The notes: generated by a model not told the origin, from the sequence alone. A stretch of 64,000 nt of DNA from Lacrimispora amygdalina (GCF_003432035.1 NZ_QOHO01000064.1:1-64000), one strand, 5' to 3'; positions 1-8,951 are shown, numbered from the stretch's first letter. Numbers and translations: made by a program.

Positions 1-516
1 CTATTTATAGTTTGTCACCTCATCCATGTTCTTTAAACCATCATCCAACCCGGCAATTACGCCAGCCATCGTATTGATATAAGAAACAGCCAGCAATCCG
101 TCCGGTTTTAATACACGCAGGCATTCTTTCATTATGCGGGGTCTTATCTCATCATCAGTATGATAAAATGCCCCCATACATAAAACTGCATCAAAACTTT
201 CGTTACAAAACCTGGTAAGATCCAGCATACTTCCGACATAAATATCTTTTAATACAGGATTATTCTTTTGCTTGTTCCTAATAACCTCAATATTACCAGG
301 AACTATATCTCCTGCAACAACATTATATCCCAACTCAGCTAAAGGGAAAGCATAATTTCCTGTCCCCGCACAGCCGTCTAATATCAAAGACTCTTTTTTA
401 ATAAATTTCTTTAAATAATGCATACTGGTCAGCCATTCTATCTTATGACTATTGTTTCTAAACAACCTTCCTTCTTCGTCGTATGCTTTATAATAATTAA
501 TTATATCCTGGTCCAT
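1..516 (-). CDS. class I SAM-dependent methyltransferase, possibly C-terminally truncated
   Basis: Predicted S-adenosylmethionine-dependent methyltransferase of unknown substrate. The Rossmann motif I is visible (LILDGCAGTGNYAFPLAELGY, around residues 44-64), followed by an acidic motif (VVAGDI), the motif IV region (FDAVLCMGAFYH) and LKPDGLLAVSYIN. The ATG is preceded by GGGGAT. At 171 residues it stops soon after the strand following motif IV, whereas relatives with this N-terminus usually continue for 80-100 residues. The TAG stop lies in the first three bases of the window, so I cannot see whether the lost C-terminal half continues beyond it. It could be a shortened functional enzyme or a pseudogene. 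The family is clear; substrate unknown. Confidence 0.75.
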   Translation of the reverse strand: MDQDIINYYKAYDEEGRLFRNNSHKIEWLTSMHYLKKFIKKESLILDGCAGTGNYAFPLAELGYNVVAGDIVPGNIEVIRNKQKNNPVLKDIYVGSMLDLTRFCNESFDAVLCMGAFYHTDDEIRPRIMKECLRVLKPDGLLAVSYINTMAGVIAGLDDGLKNMDEVTNYK

Positions 517-641
517 AAGCCTATCCCCTAATCTGATTTCCCCACACTTATAAGATTTTGAATCAATCTGTAATTTTTAAATAATTATATATTTTATCAT
601 TCTTTTCCCGCTCCTTTCTTCCTGCCTATACACAATTAAGC

Positions 642-1424
642 CTACGGTTTCCTTGCAAGCTGTAAATCAATCGTATCATATATAGTAATTTTACCACCCA
701 AATTATCTATAGCAGATTCAATTTCAGAAAAGAACTTACTTCTTGTACACTCTTCGATTGCAATATGATCAGAATAAGTGCCAATAAGAGATGTATATTC
801 TTTTGCAGTAAATGTTCTTGTTCTATGATATAATTTGAAACTTATATCAATAAAGCCATATTTCCCAGCTAAATCAGCACGTTTTTCAGCATCGTTTTCA
901 CTGTACTCATCATTACTTAGAGTATCAGGCATATATACAGAATAAATCTTCTGAATAGCTTCATGTATTTCCTCTCTCTCTTTATCTTTATACGGGTGAT
1001 TGGCAAAACGGGCAAAAACACCACCGCTTTTTAACAGATTAAAAACCTTTTTGTATCCAACCTCCTCTGGTATCCAATGAAACGCCGATGCTGAATATAT
1101 TAAATCACATGTATTATCATCGCATTCAAAGTCCTCAAACTTTGCCGTCACCATTGAAAACTTAGGAAATTCCCTAAATTTTTTTCGGCATAATTCAGCT
1201 AAATTCGAACCATACTCCACAGCTGTCAGGTAACAACCTGTTTTTAAAATCGGCAGAGTTGCCTGGCCTCCCCCAATTCCAACTTCCACAACATTACTTG
1301 TCTTATTAATTGGAATATAATTAAAAATATCCTCGTATAACTCCGGAACATACCCTGGACGCATTTTTTCATACTTTTCTGCCTCAGTATTAAAGGTCCA
1401 CTCCAATCCATGAATCACTGACAT
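642..1424 (-). CDS. class I SAM-dependent methyltransferase
   Basis: A 260-residue predicted cytosolic methyltransferase resembling the trans-aconitate/ubiE-like small-molecule group. Motif I is VVEVGIGGGQATLPILK (around residues 44-60), with the acidic end of strand 2 at LTAVEYG and motif IV at CDLIYSASAFHWIP, then the LLKSGGVFARFANHP strand. The ATG has a good ribosome binding site (AGGGGG, 5-6 bases upstream). It lies next to a second, unrelated methyltransferase on the same strand, but over 100 bases separate them and a common operon is uncertain. The substrate cannot be read from sequence. Confidence 0.82.
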   Translation of the reverse strand: MSVIHGLEWTFNTEAEKYEKMRPGYVPELYEDIFNYIPINKTSNVVEVGIGGGQATLPILKTGCYLTAVEYGSNLAELCRKKFREFPKFSMVTAKFEDFECDDNTCDLIYSASAFHWIPEEVGYKKVFNLLKSGGVFARFANHPYKDKEREEIHEAIQKIYSVYMPDTLSNDEYSENDAEKRADLAGKYGFIDISFKLYHRTRTFTAKEYTSLIGTYSDHIAIEECTRSKFFSEIESAIDNLGGKITIYDTIDLQLARKP

Positions 1425-1584
1425 AGAATCCCCCTAACAGATATTTGAACTAAAACATCTAAATTACTTATGTGTAAGCTTATCATTTTTATCCATATAT
1501 TTCCATAGACATTGTAATAATTTTTTCACCTGGAGTTCTATTACTTGAGCTCCTTAGCCAACCTAATAACGACTGGCACACGAC

Positions 1585-1618
1585 AAAAAAAGACCCCACA
1601 CTCTCATGCGAAGTCTTT
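1585..1618 (-). terminator. intrinsic terminator after rpsR
   Basis: On the minus strand the arms AAAGAC and GTCTTT flank an 18-base loop, and the second arm runs into seven consecutive T residues. It is about 115 bases downstream of the rpsR stop and is the likely end of the rpsF-ssb-rpsR transcript. The remaining sequence between 1425 and 1734 shows no convincing gene. Confidence 0.55.
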
Positions 1619-1734
1619 CCATATCACGAAACTCTTTCCCCAGCCGGTAAACCGCCCGGGAAAATCATCCCGATTTGAGTAAATTTTGAGTAATACTCCC
1701 TTACCCAACTCACAAACCCTTATAAAATAAGGAT

Positions 1735-2001
1735 TTACTCCATAGTGTAAGGCATAAGAGCGATATGTCTAGCTCTCTTGATTGCAACAGTCAGTGCTCT
1801 CTGATGCTTTGCACAGTTGCCAGTGATACGTCTGGGAAGAATTTTTCCTCTTTCAGACACGTATCTTTTTAATTTATTTACATCTTTATAATCGATAACG
1901 CCATTCTTCTCGCCGCAGAATACGCATACTTTTTTTCTTCTGCGCATGCCGCCTCTTCTCATCTTAGCGCCATCAGCTTTATCATTCCTGTTAAATGCCA
2001 T
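1735..2001 (-). CDS. rpsR: 30S ribosomal protein bS18
   Basis: Small-subunit ribosomal protein S18, which binds the platform of the 30S subunit as a heterodimer with S6. The 88-residue length and the conserved core are typical ([58 protein letters not shown]). The basic, glycine-rich N-terminus is normal for Firmicutes. It is last in the rpsF-ssb-rpsR operon, 20 bases after ssb, with a GGAGG site before the ATG. Confidence 0.98.
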   Translation of the reverse strand: MAFNRNDKADGAKMRRGGMRRRKKVCVFCGEKNGVIDYKDVNKLKRYVSERGKILPRRITGNCAKHQRALTVAIKRARHIALMPYTME

Positions 2002-2021
2002 TGGTATACCTCCTGTTAGAT

Positions 2022-2474
2022 TTAGTTGAATGGAAGTCCTTCGTCTTCGACTCCATCCGGGATATTCATAAATCCATCGCCGATTGCACTGGAGGGAGCT
2101 GGTCTGGAGGTTGGCTGATAGCCGCCGCCTTCACCCGGAGCGCCGCCCTTGCTGTCTGCGAATTCCTGATCTTCTACAACGATATCGGTTGTATATACTT
2201 TAACGCCGTCTTTATTCGTATAACTTCCAGTCTGGATCCTTCCGGAAATCAGTACTCTCATACCCTGACGGAAATACTTCTCTGCAAACTCGCCTGCTCT
2301 GTCAAATGCAACGCAGTTGATAAAATCAGCGGTCTGCTCATTGCCGTCCTGACTTCTGCGGCTTCTGCGATCAACAGCAAGGGTATACCTTGCGATGGCC
2401 ATAGCACGCTCGCCCTGGGAATATCTTACTTCTGGATCACGGGTCAATCTGCCCATAAGGATTACTCTGTTCAT
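2022..2474 (-). CDS. ssb: single-stranded DNA-binding protein
   Basis: Replicative SSB, which coats single-stranded DNA and recruits partner proteins. The OB fold occupies roughly residues 1-105 ([54 protein letters not shown]). A Gly/Pro/Ser-rich linker follows, and the protein ends in the acidic interaction tip DEGLPFN, the usual D-x-LPF partner-binding tail. It lies between rpsF and rpsR, the standard arrangement in Firmicutes. Confidence 0.97.
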   Translation of the reverse strand: MNRVILMGRLTRDPEVRYSQGERAMAIARYTLAVDRRSRRSQDGNEQTADFINCVAFDRAGEFAEKYFRQGMRVLISGRIQTGSYTNKDGVKVYTTDIVVEDQEFADSKGGAPGEGGGYQPTSRPAPSSAIGDGFMNIPDGVEDEGLPFN

Positions 2475-2496
2475 ACGATCACGCTTTCTTTATCTA

Positions 2497-2784
2497 TTAT
2501 GCTTCTTGTTTCACGCATAAGTATCTGATAACCGGCTCCATAATACGAACGTTTTCTTCTAAATCGTTCGGTGTTGTGGACGCGCCATCAAATTTGATGA
2601 AGTAGTAGAATCCTTCTTTCATTTTCTGAATTTCGTAAGCTAATCTCTTCTTACCCCATTCATCAACGCCAGTTACAGTGCCGCCGAAACGAGTAATGTA
2701 ACCATTAATTTTTTCCATGGCAGCTGCTCTCTCTTCATCTTCGAGCTTTGCGTTCAGAACAACGGTTAATTCATATTTGTTCAT
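2497..2784 (-). CDS. rpsF: 30S ribosomal protein bS6
   Basis: Ribosomal protein S6 (95 residues), partner of S18 in the 30S platform. Recognisable features are MNKYELTVVLNAKLEDEER, the loop GGTVTGVDEWGKKRLAYEIQKMKEGFYYFIKFDG and the C-terminal IMEPVIRYLCVKQE. It is first in the rpsF-ssb-rpsR operon, 22 bases before ssb, and has a strong AAGGAGG site 7-8 bases before the ATG. In many bacteria an S6:S18 complex represses this operon through its leader RNA. The 5' leader here is about 70 bases long, which leaves room for such a structure, but I did not identify the known motif with confidence. Confidence 0.97.
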   Translation of the reverse strand: MNKYELTVVLNAKLEDEERAAAMEKINGYITRFGGTVTGVDEWGKKRLAYEIQKMKEGFYYFIKFDGASTTPNDLEENVRIMEPVIRYLCVKQEA

Positions 2785-2861
2785 GCTTGTTTACCTCCTT
2801 GTGGTCTCTGGCCCCTGCCTTCAGTTACAGGAGCAAGGATTAATATATGTCACGGTACAGT

Positions 2862-2890
2862 ATTATACCGGAAATCTTTGATAAAAGCAA
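2862..2890 (-). promoter_or_regulatory. sigma-A promoter for rpsF-ssb-rpsR
   Basis: On the minus strand a -35 TTGCTT and a perfect -10 TATAAT are separated by exactly 17 bases and sit about 80 bases upstream of the rpsF start. It is the only convincing promoter between the DUF951 gene and rpsF. Confidence 0.7.
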
Positions 2891-2935
2891 GTCCTTTTCC
2901 CACTTTCAGCACATTTTTCTTTTATTATAAGGATT

Positions 2936-3142
2936 TTATGACTTTGGCTGTCCATCTTTACCCTTTAATCCCCTGGTATTCTTCTCTACCAGCTTCCTTG
3001 GTACCATAATCATGTGACCACAGCCCATGCATTTCAAGCGAAAATCCGCCCCAACACGCAGGATTTCCCATTCCTGGCTCCCGCATGGATGCTGCTTTTT
3101 TAATTTTACAACATCTCCAACTTCATAAATCATACCATACAC
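2936..3142 (-). CDS. DUF951 family protein
   Basis: A 68-residue conserved Firmicutes protein of unknown function. The family core is plain: YEVGDVVKLKKQHPCGSQEWEILRVGADFRLKCMGCGHMIMVPRKLVEK, a small beta-rich domain with a CxxC pair and a preceding Cys that could bind zinc. The start could be Met1 or Met4 (MIYEVGD); the second matches family members better. It lies upstream of rpsF, a common position for this family, but a promoter in between suggests partly separate transcription. Confidence 0.88.
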   Translation of the reverse strand: MYGMIYEVGDVVKLKKQHPCGSQEWEILRVGADFRLKCMGCGHMIMVPRKLVEKNTRGLKGKDGQPKS

Positions 3143-3156
3143 CTGTCCCGTACACG

Positions 3157-4146
3157 CTATTTTAATATAATATCAATTTCCTTCAGCTCCTGTTCAGTAA
3201 ATGACAGATTCTCCAGACAGGCTGCATTATCTTCCAGCTGCTTTACACTGCTGGCTCCTATTAAAACCGATGTCACAGCAGGTTCCCGGAGAACCCAGGA
3301 AAGCGCCATCTGTGCCAGTGTCTGGCCTCTCTTTCCAGCCAGCACATCAAGGCTCTTAATCTGATTCATCCTTTCCTCAGTCAGATATCGTCCGCCGATG
3401 GTCGTTCCCTTTCTGGCAGCCCTTGAATCATCCGGGATACCATTTAAATACCGGTTTGTCAATGCGCCCTGGGCAAGGGGACTGTAGCAGATACAGCCGG
3501 TTCCCTGCTCAAGCAGAGCCCCAAACAGACCGTTCTCCGCTCCCCGTTCCAGCATGTTATATCTTGGCTGATCAATGAGGCACGGCACTCCCATGTCTCT
3601 TAACATGGAAATCGCTTCCACCGCTTCCTGCTCACCATAATTGGATATCCCCGCATAAAGTGCCTTTCCCTGTTTTACAATATCTGCCAAAGCTCCCATG
3701 GTCTCCTCTAAAGGAGTCTCAGGGTCTGGTCTGTGATGGTAGAATATGTCTACATATTCCAGGCCCATACGTTTCAGACTCTGATCCAGGCTGGACATCA
3801 GATATTTTCTGGAGCCCCAGTTTCCATAGGGACCAGGCCACATATCGTATCCGGCTTTTGTCGAAATAATAAGCTCATCCCGGTATGGAAGCAGATCACT
3901 CTCTAAAATCATTCCAAAGTTCTCTTCTGCCTTTCCAGGAGCTGGAAATCCGTAGTTGTTTGCCAGGTCAAAATGGGTGATTCCCATGTCAAATGCCCTT
4001 AAAAGAATTTCTCTCTGCTCTGATAATGGCTTCTCCAGTCCAAAATTCTGCCATAACCCCAGAGATACCATGGGAAGCATGACCCCACTTCTTCCGCAAC
4101 GCTTATATTTCATAGTATTATATCTGTTTTCTGCTGCCTGATACAT
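3157..4146 (-). CDS. aldo/keto reductase, YghZ/Gpr-like
   Basis: NADPH-dependent aldo-keto reductase (329 residues) most like the YghZ group, which reduces L-glyceraldehyde 3-phosphate and methylglyoxal-type aldehydes. The N-terminus MKYKRCGRSGVMLPMVSLGLWQNFG is typical. The catalytic Asp is in FDLANNYG, the Tyr in the same segment, the Lys in IISTKAGYDMWPGPYG and the His in DIFYHHRPDP. The cofactor region appears as TSVLIGASSVKQLEDN. Homology in this family starts at MKYKRCG, so the first eleven residues may not be made. It stops 14 bases before the DUF951 gene on the same strand. Confidence 0.88.
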   Translation of the reverse strand: MYQAAENRYNTMKYKRCGRSGVMLPMVSLGLWQNFGLEKPLSEQREILLRAFDMGITHFDLANNYGFPAPGKAEENFGMILESDLLPYRDELIISTKAGYDMWPGPYGNWGSRKYLMSSLDQSLKRMGLEYVDIFYHHRPDPETPLEETMGALADIVKQGKALYAGISNYGEQEAVEAISMLRDMGVPCLIDQPRYNMLERGAENGLFGALLEQGTGCICYSPLAQGALTNRYLNGIPDDSRAARKGTTIGGRYLTEERMNQIKSLDVLAGKRGQTLAQMALSWVLREPAVTSVLIGASSVKQLEDNAACLENLSFTEQELKEIDIILK

Positions 4147-4179
4147 CGTTTTTTTCTCCTTTTAATCCTGGACCGTTCT

Positions 4180-4911
4180 TCATACCCCGACTGCATCGCA
4201 GAGCACTTCCCCGATGCTCCCGCTGATCACCAGATCCGCTTTGTCATCCATCGGGGTAACGGTTTTGTTAATGAGCACCATCTTATTTCCTCTGTAATAA
4301 TCAATCAGTCCGGCTGCCGGATAGACCGTCAGAGAAGTTCCTCCTACAATAAGCATGTCTGCATGAGAGATGTAAGCCACAGACCGGCTGAGCACATCTT
4401 CGTCCAGACTTTCTTCGTATAACACCACATCCGGCTTGATCAGCCCGCTGCAGCTGCACCTTGGAATCCCATCCTCTCCCATGGAAGAAAGCAGCTCTTC
4501 CAGTGTAAAAAATTTCATACATCTGGTACAATGGTTTCTCCTGACCGATCCATGAAGTTCCAGCACATTCTTACTTCCTGCTGCCTGATGAAGTCCGTCG
4601 ATATTCTGAGTAATAACTGCCTTTAATTTTCCCATCTCCTCCAGCTTTGCAAGGGCTATATGAGCCGGATTGGGCTTTGCCTCAGGAAACAGCATCTTGT
4701 TTTTATAAAAACGGTAAAACTCACCAGGATTAGACCGGTAAAAGCTGCGGCTGATGATGGTTTCCGGAGGATACCGATACTCCTGATGATAAAGTCCGTC
4801 CACACCCCTGAAATCAGGAATGCTGCTTTCAGTCGATACCCCTGCACCGCCGAAAAATACAATATTGCGGCTTTCATTGATCCAGTCCTTTAACAGACTT
4901 TGTTCATTCAT
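4180..4911 (-). CDS. cobB: NAD-dependent protein deacylase, sirtuin family
   Basis: Sir2-type deacetylase (243 residues), which removes lysine acyl groups using NAD. The NAD site GGAGVSTESSIPDFRG (residues 21-36), TQNIDGLH (101-108), the catalytic His120 in LELHGS, the zinc cysteines C128, C131, C152 and C154, and the GTSLTVYPAAGL segment are all present. It is on the same strand as the downstream reductase, with a 33-base gap. The length is normal for bacterial class U sirtuins. Confidence 0.95.
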   Translation of the reverse strand: MNEQSLLKDWINESRNIVFFGGAGVSTESSIPDFRGVDGLYHQEYRYPPETIISRSFYRSNPGEFYRFYKNKMLFPEAKPNPAHIALAKLEEMGKLKAVITQNIDGLHQAAGSKNVLELHGSVRRNHCTRCMKFFTLEELLSSMGEDGIPRCSCSGLIKPDVVLYEESLDEDVLSRSVAYISHADMLIVGGTSLTVYPAAGLIDYYRGNKMVLINKTVTPMDDKADLVISGSIGEVLCDAVGV

Positions 4912-4983
4912 GATTTTAACCCTCCAACTTGCAGGGGCGGATTCATCTGAATCCGCCCGTAACTGATTTCCAACAGCTGAAAA

Positions 4984-6033
4984 TCAGGTTATTTCATCGA
5001 AAAACACGCCATTTAAAGGTCTTATCCGATCTATCATCGTCTGCCGGTTTTCCGGAACCTCCGGTTTTTCATATCCAAAAAGCCAGGAAGTCAGTTCACT
5101 GATTCCCATAAACAGGTGCGGTTTTATCTTATTATTCTCTGATACCGGAGTCATAACAGAGCCGTCTTTTTTAATCCTCCACAGAAATACACCGCTGTTC
5201 TGACGTATAAAATCATCTTTTACTTCAATAAACAGTTCCATCTCGCTGACAGGGCAATCCTCTTTCAGTCTGATCACTTTAACAAACTGCTCGAGATGAA
5301 TAATACGTCCCATAACAGCAGGCCTTAAGTTACCGACTTCTTTTACATAATCCCCAAGAACAATGAGCTCTCTCTGATTTTCTGCAAGCTCTCCGTAATA
5401 AGCCCAGACTCCGGCAAGCCTCTCTCTTTCATCTCTGGTAAAAAGAAGAATCATATCTCCGCTGTCGCTTCTTACTTCTCTGCATAAATTCCGGTAATAC
5501 TCCTCATCTCTGTGAGCATATACCTCATACTTTTTTTCCAGCTGGCGGCCCACAAACCTTGCAGCCTCCTTACAGTCATCAGACCGTTCCATAAAAGCAC
5601 GGCGGCTTAACCGGGTTCTGCCCTTTTCGTTCAGCACCCGCTTTGGCAGATCGCAGATATAGGTAAAATCAAAGGGATGGTAGATGGCAGGATCAACCGG
5701 AACCAAAAAACAAAATTCCATCCGTTCCATATACATATCCAAAAAGCACCGGGCAAGCAGCCTTCTCATATAACCCTGATGACGGAATGCCGGATCAGTA
5801 GCCACTCCCGCAATATAATCCACCTTCCATATACGGTCTTTCACTACCACCTCATAGGGATTACGATGGAGCATTGCAGCTGCCTGATCACCGCTCCATG
5901 CAGTCAAAATCTTGTTCTTCCGGACTCTGTCCGAATAATAATAATCCAGAAAGCTCTTGGTATCCTCAGAAAAAACTTTTTCCCATAACGCCCGGCTTTC
6001 ACTTTTTTCTTCCTGCTTCAAATACCGTACCAT
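4984..6033 (-). CDS. GNAT family N-acetyltransferase, Eis-like
   Basis: A 349-residue acetyltransferase with the Eis-type layout: an N-terminal GNAT domain (IAGVATDPAFRHQGYMRRLLARCFLDM, the acetyl-CoA loop around residues 77-103), a second degenerate GNAT domain and a C-terminal sterol-carrier-like domain. It starts three bases after the stop of the upstream DUF2156 gene, so the two are almost certainly co-transcribed. Relatives acetylate amines such as aminoglycosides, but the substrate here is unknown. Confidence 0.8.
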   Translation of the reverse strand: MVRYLKQEEKSESRALWEKVFSEDTKSFLDYYYSDRVRKNKILTAWSGDQAAAMLHRNPYEVVVKDRIWKVDYIAGVATDPAFRHQGYMRRLLARCFLDMYMERMEFCFLVPVDPAIYHPFDFTYICDLPKRVLNEKGRTRLSRRAFMERSDDCKEAARFVGRQLEKKYEVYAHRDEEYYRNLCREVRSDSGDMILLFTRDERERLAGVWAYYGELAENQRELIVLGDYVKEVGNLRPAVMGRIIHLEQFVKVIRLKEDCPVSEMELFIEVKDDFIRQNSGVFLWRIKKDGSVMTPVSENNKIKPHLFMGISELTSWLFGYEKPEVPENRQTMIDRIRPLNGVFFDEIT

Positions 6034-6036
6034 AGT

Positions 6037-6957
6037 TTAGAAACCCTTCTGTACCACTGAGTATTTTCTTGCAAAATCAACTGGATAATAAGACATCTTC
6101 GCTTTTCTTAAACCTTCCATTCCCACATCATCTTCCCTGTTTACCAGTAACAGCTCTTCCGGATAGGCGTGGGTTATGAACTGCTGGTTAATAAACTGGT
6201 AGAGACCTTTCACATTAGGATCGGCTTTTTCGATATGAATAACAGCCATTTTTTCATATGGGTTGTAGCTTCCTATGGTAAATGCCTTTAATACTCCGTC
6301 TATAAAGACGCCTGCCATTCTTACATTTAAAAAAGAGCAGTTCTTTAAGATATTGTGAATTCCCATAACTTCAAAATCCAGCTGGCGGGTAAACTCCGCG
6401 GCTTCCACCTTGTTCTCCCACCATGTATTTAAGAATTCCACCACACTGTCCCGGTCTGAACAGCAGAGTGTCCGGTACTCGTATCTTCCATCATATTCCT
6501 TTAAAAAGGAATTCAGATGATTTTTCTTTTTGTGAAGTTTCTTCCCGGCCAGTGTGCGTAATGATTCCGCATCGTAAAGATAATCCTTTAAGTCCTCAAC
6601 CTCTTTTACCTCAAACTTATCAGGATCCAGATTCAAATACTGAACAGCAGCCTCATCTGCCAGAGAGATCCTGAGAGGCTTTTTTAAAACCTCATTAAAA
6701 TATTCTTTCATCTCATTGAAATAATAAGGAAGGTCTTCCTCCCGGCACATAGGCATAGCTGTAAATGGCTCGCCATCCTTTTCCATTAAAAACTGCAGCG
6801 CTTTATTGCCGCTGATTGCGTACTTCACATGATAGTACTCTCTCCAGATAAAACAATCCAGATATACGCTATCACAGGTCTTATTTGGCCGCAGGGCATA
6901 AAATGGAGTTATCTTTTCAACATCGTTTGCCTCTATCGGCTTAAATTGTAAATTCAT
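6037..6957 (-). CDS. DUF2156 (phosphatidylglycerol lysyltransferase-like) protein
   Basis: A 306-residue cytosolic protein of the DUF2156 group, a double-GNAT fold related to the catalytic domain of MprF and to Fem transferases. Recognisable stretches are KKLHKKKNHLNSFLKEY, the AGVFIDGVLKAFTIGSYNPYEKMAVIHIEKADPNVKGLYQFINQQF core and LLLVNREDDVGMEGLRKAKMSYYP. It lacks the membrane domain of MprF, so it is not a phospholipid flippase by itself. It sits in a tight same-strand run with the Eis-like acetyltransferase. The function is unproven. Confidence 0.8.
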   Translation of the reverse strand: MNLQFKPIEANDVEKITPFYALRPNKTCDSVYLDCFIWREYYHVKYAISGNKALQFLMEKDGEPFTAMPMCREEDLPYYFNEMKEYFNEVLKKPLRISLADEAAVQYLNLDPDKFEVKEVEDLKDYLYDAESLRTLAGKKLHKKKNHLNSFLKEYDGRYEYRTLCCSDRDSVVEFLNTWWENKVEAAEFTRQLDFEVMGIHNILKNCSFLNVRMAGVFIDGVLKAFTIGSYNPYEKMAVIHIEKADPNVKGLYQFINQQFITHAYPEELLLVNREDDVGMEGLRKAKMSYYPVDFARKYSVVQKGF

Positions 6958-6981
6958 AATTATTCCCTTCTATATTGATCA

Positions 6982-7386
6982 CTAGCTTTTCTTAATAAAA
7001 TCAGTATTACACCTGGGACAATGGATTTTTATTTTCCCCTTACCCCTTGGTACCCTGATTTTTTGTCCGCAGCCGGGGCATTTGTAAATATGAAACTTCA
7101 TGCCCTGCTGAAACCGGAAACGCAATCTGCGGAATGTTTCCGTTATTTTAAAACAAAAGCGTTCAAACTTCTGGTTTTCCTCAAAACGTTTCCTGATATT
7201 TCTTGAAAACATACGGTAGTAGCTTAATATCAGGACAGCCACCGCAATGAAATCCACCAGGGGATTGCGTATAAACAGGCCTGCTACAAATAAAACAAAT
7301 GCTGCTGCTGTTAAAAACCGTCCCAGCTTATCAGCGCCATATCTTCCTGTCATAAACCTTATAAACTGATCTCTCATTTGATTCAT
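6982..7386 (-). CDS. small membrane protein with C-terminal zinc ribbon
   Basis: A 134-residue protein with two hydrophobic segments (about residues 24-42 and 46-60), a basic amphipathic stretch, and a C-terminal double CxxC module (CPGCGQKIRVPRGKGKIKIHCPRC), which should bind one zinc ion on the cytosolic side. Such proteins are common and uncharacterised in Lachnospiraceae. It precedes the DUF2156 gene by 24 bases on the same strand, so it may be the first gene of that run. Confidence 0.72.
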   Translation of the reverse strand: MNQMRDQFIRFMTGRYGADKLGRFLTAAAFVLFVAGLFIRNPLVDFIAVAVLILSYYRMFSRNIRKRFEENQKFERFCFKITETFRRLRFRFQQGMKFHIYKCPGCGQKIRVPRGKGKIKIHCPRCNTDFIKKS

Positions 7387-7479
7387 GCTATAGTATCGCC
7401 CCTTTTCTTTGACTTAACTATAATAAGCTATCCAGCCAAAGTCAATGTTATGAACGGATATTTCATAATCTTTTCAGAA

Positions 7480-8460
7480 TTAATTCCTGAACTTATCCCG
7501 GTACTGTTTCGGTGTCAGACCATAACGTTCTTTAAACAGGCGATGAAAATAACTGCTGTTTTCATATCCGATTTCCTGTATAATTTCTTCTACAGGTTTA
7601 CAGGATGCAGTCAGGCAGTTAGCAGCCCTGCAAAGCCGGATCAGCTGTAGGCATTCAGTAAACGTCATCTGATAATACCTCTTAAACAGGCGGCTTACAT
7701 AATAGGACGGCTGCATGACCTTTAAGGAGAATTCCTCCAATGTGGCAGTGGAATAATGACTTTCCAGATACTGGTATGCAGTTAAGGCAATCTGCTCCTC
7801 ATACTGAATCACATCATGGGATTCCACCTTATCCGCATCATGAAGCAGTTCCATAATCAGCATGGACATCGTCGCCTGATTAATCTCCTGTCTGCACTTT
7901 TTCTCCACCATAAGAGACCAGATCATATTCTCCAGAAGATTCCTGGCGGGCAGGATGTCCTGGAGCCGGAAATGGAGATAATCCGCTACCGAATGATTTT
8001 CCGACAACGCACCTGCAATAAAATGTCTCAAAATGCTTCCATCCTCCGTAATTAAAGACGGGTGGGAAAAAAACTCCGGCATGAGGAAAAAATGAACCGC
8101 TATGTCACCCTCGCCTGCAGGCTCAATCGCATGGCTGGTGCCCTGCCTTAAAAGAAGGAGATCATAAGTCTCCAGTACAATTCGTTTGGTTTTATTAATT
8201 ACCTGAGTGGTGGAACCGCTGTACATATAAACCAGTTCCACATAATTGTGGCTGTGATCAGGAATCGCTATATGCGGCGGCTGGCAGTAAAGATCCATCA
8301 GCCTCCCGGATTCAATAACAAGATCCTTATCCACTACATTACTTTTCCCTTCTTTTATACAATATGATAAAATTGAAGATGCATCTTTGATAATACCGTT
8401 TTTTTCTTCCGATGTGTTCCTTAAAAATTTCAGAAGTTCTTCATCCATATTAACCTCCAA
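7480..8460 (-). CDS. AraC family transcriptional regulator
   Basis: A 326-residue regulator with an N-terminal cupin sensing domain (IPDHSHNYVELVYMYSGSTTQVI, residues about 80-180) and a C-terminal pair of helix-turn-helix motifs (LEEFSLKVMQPSYYVSRLFKRYYQMTF and the signature EEIIQEIGYENSSYFHRLFKERYGLTPKQYR). Members with this layout usually control sugar-use genes. It is transcribed away from the HPr-like gene at 8635. No obvious target operon is adjacent, so the effector is unknown. Confidence 0.9.
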   Translation of the reverse strand: MEVNMDEELLKFLRNTSEEKNGIIKDASSILSYCIKEGKSNVVDKDLVIESGRLMDLYCQPPHIAIPDHSHNYVELVYMYSGSTTQVINKTKRIVLETYDLLLLRQGTSHAIEPAGEGDIAVHFFLMPEFFSHPSLITEDGSILRHFIAGALSENHSVADYLHFRLQDILPARNLLENMIWSLMVEKKCRQEINQATMSMLIMELLHDADKVESHDVIQYEEQIALTAYQYLESHYSTATLEEFSLKVMQPSYYVSRLFKRYYQMTFTECLQLIRLCRAANCLTASCKPVEEIIQEIGYENSSYFHRLFKERYGLTPKQYRDKFRN

Positions 8461-8634
8461 ACGGCAGACTCACATGCCCTTCCCCCGGTTCATTATATCA
8501 CCTTTTTTGCAGTATTTGCAAGAAAAGACGGTTTTTATACAAATTTGGACATAGTTTATTTATCAAACAGATCCTATAATCTAGTGATGTATTCATTTTA
8601 ATACAATCATAACAATCCGCAAGAGGTACGACAT

Positions 8635-8877
8635 ATGAAAAAATATCCGATACGTTTAACTAACCTTGAAGAAGCAACTGCATTTGTAAAGACAGCGAAC
8701 CAGTTTGATTGTGATATGGACATCTGCAGAGGCAGTATTATCATCGATGCCAAATCCATTTTGGGTATTATGACACTCTGTTCAGACACCGATCTGGAAC
8801 TGATCATTTACAACAACAGCCATGATGAGGTTCTGGAATCGTTATCCGCCTTTCTGGTAGATCAAAAAACCGCCTGA
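8635..8877 (+). CDS. HPr-like protein lacking the phosphorylatable histidine
   Basis: An 80-residue protein that aligns with PTS phosphocarrier HPr over the Ser46 region (IIDAKSILGIMTLC matches the usual VNLKSIMGVMSL) but not over the active-site helix. The GLHARPA signature is replaced by TNLEEATAF, putting Asn where His15 should be. The regulatory serine is retained (Ser41 here). By analogy with Bacillus Crh it may act in catabolite control rather than sugar transport; this is inference. It is a single gene followed by a strong hairpin. Confidence 0.8.
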   Translation: MKKYPIRLTNLEEATAFVKTANQFDCDMDICRGSIIIDAKSILGIMTLCSDTDLELIIYNNSHDEVLESLSAFLVDQKTA

Positions 8878-8898
8878 CCGATACTTAAAAAAGCAAAC

Positions 8899-8948
8899 AA
8901 GAGGCCGTCAAAAACTAACCATAATCTGTTAGTTTCCGACAACCTCTT
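8899..8948. terminator. bidirectional terminator between the HPr-like gene and the chemoreceptor gene
   Basis: The nested arms AAGAGG...CCTCTT and AAACTAAC...GTTAGTTT form a long hairpin in the 74-base gap between two convergent genes. Short T and A runs on either side allow it to work in both directions. Confidence 0.75.
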
Positions 8949-8951
8949 ATT

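Noticed and set aside
1995-2528. 177-residue plus-strand frame opposite ssb and the rpsF end
   Set aside because: It is fully antisense to unmistakable ssb coding sequence and has no ribosome site or recognisable domain.
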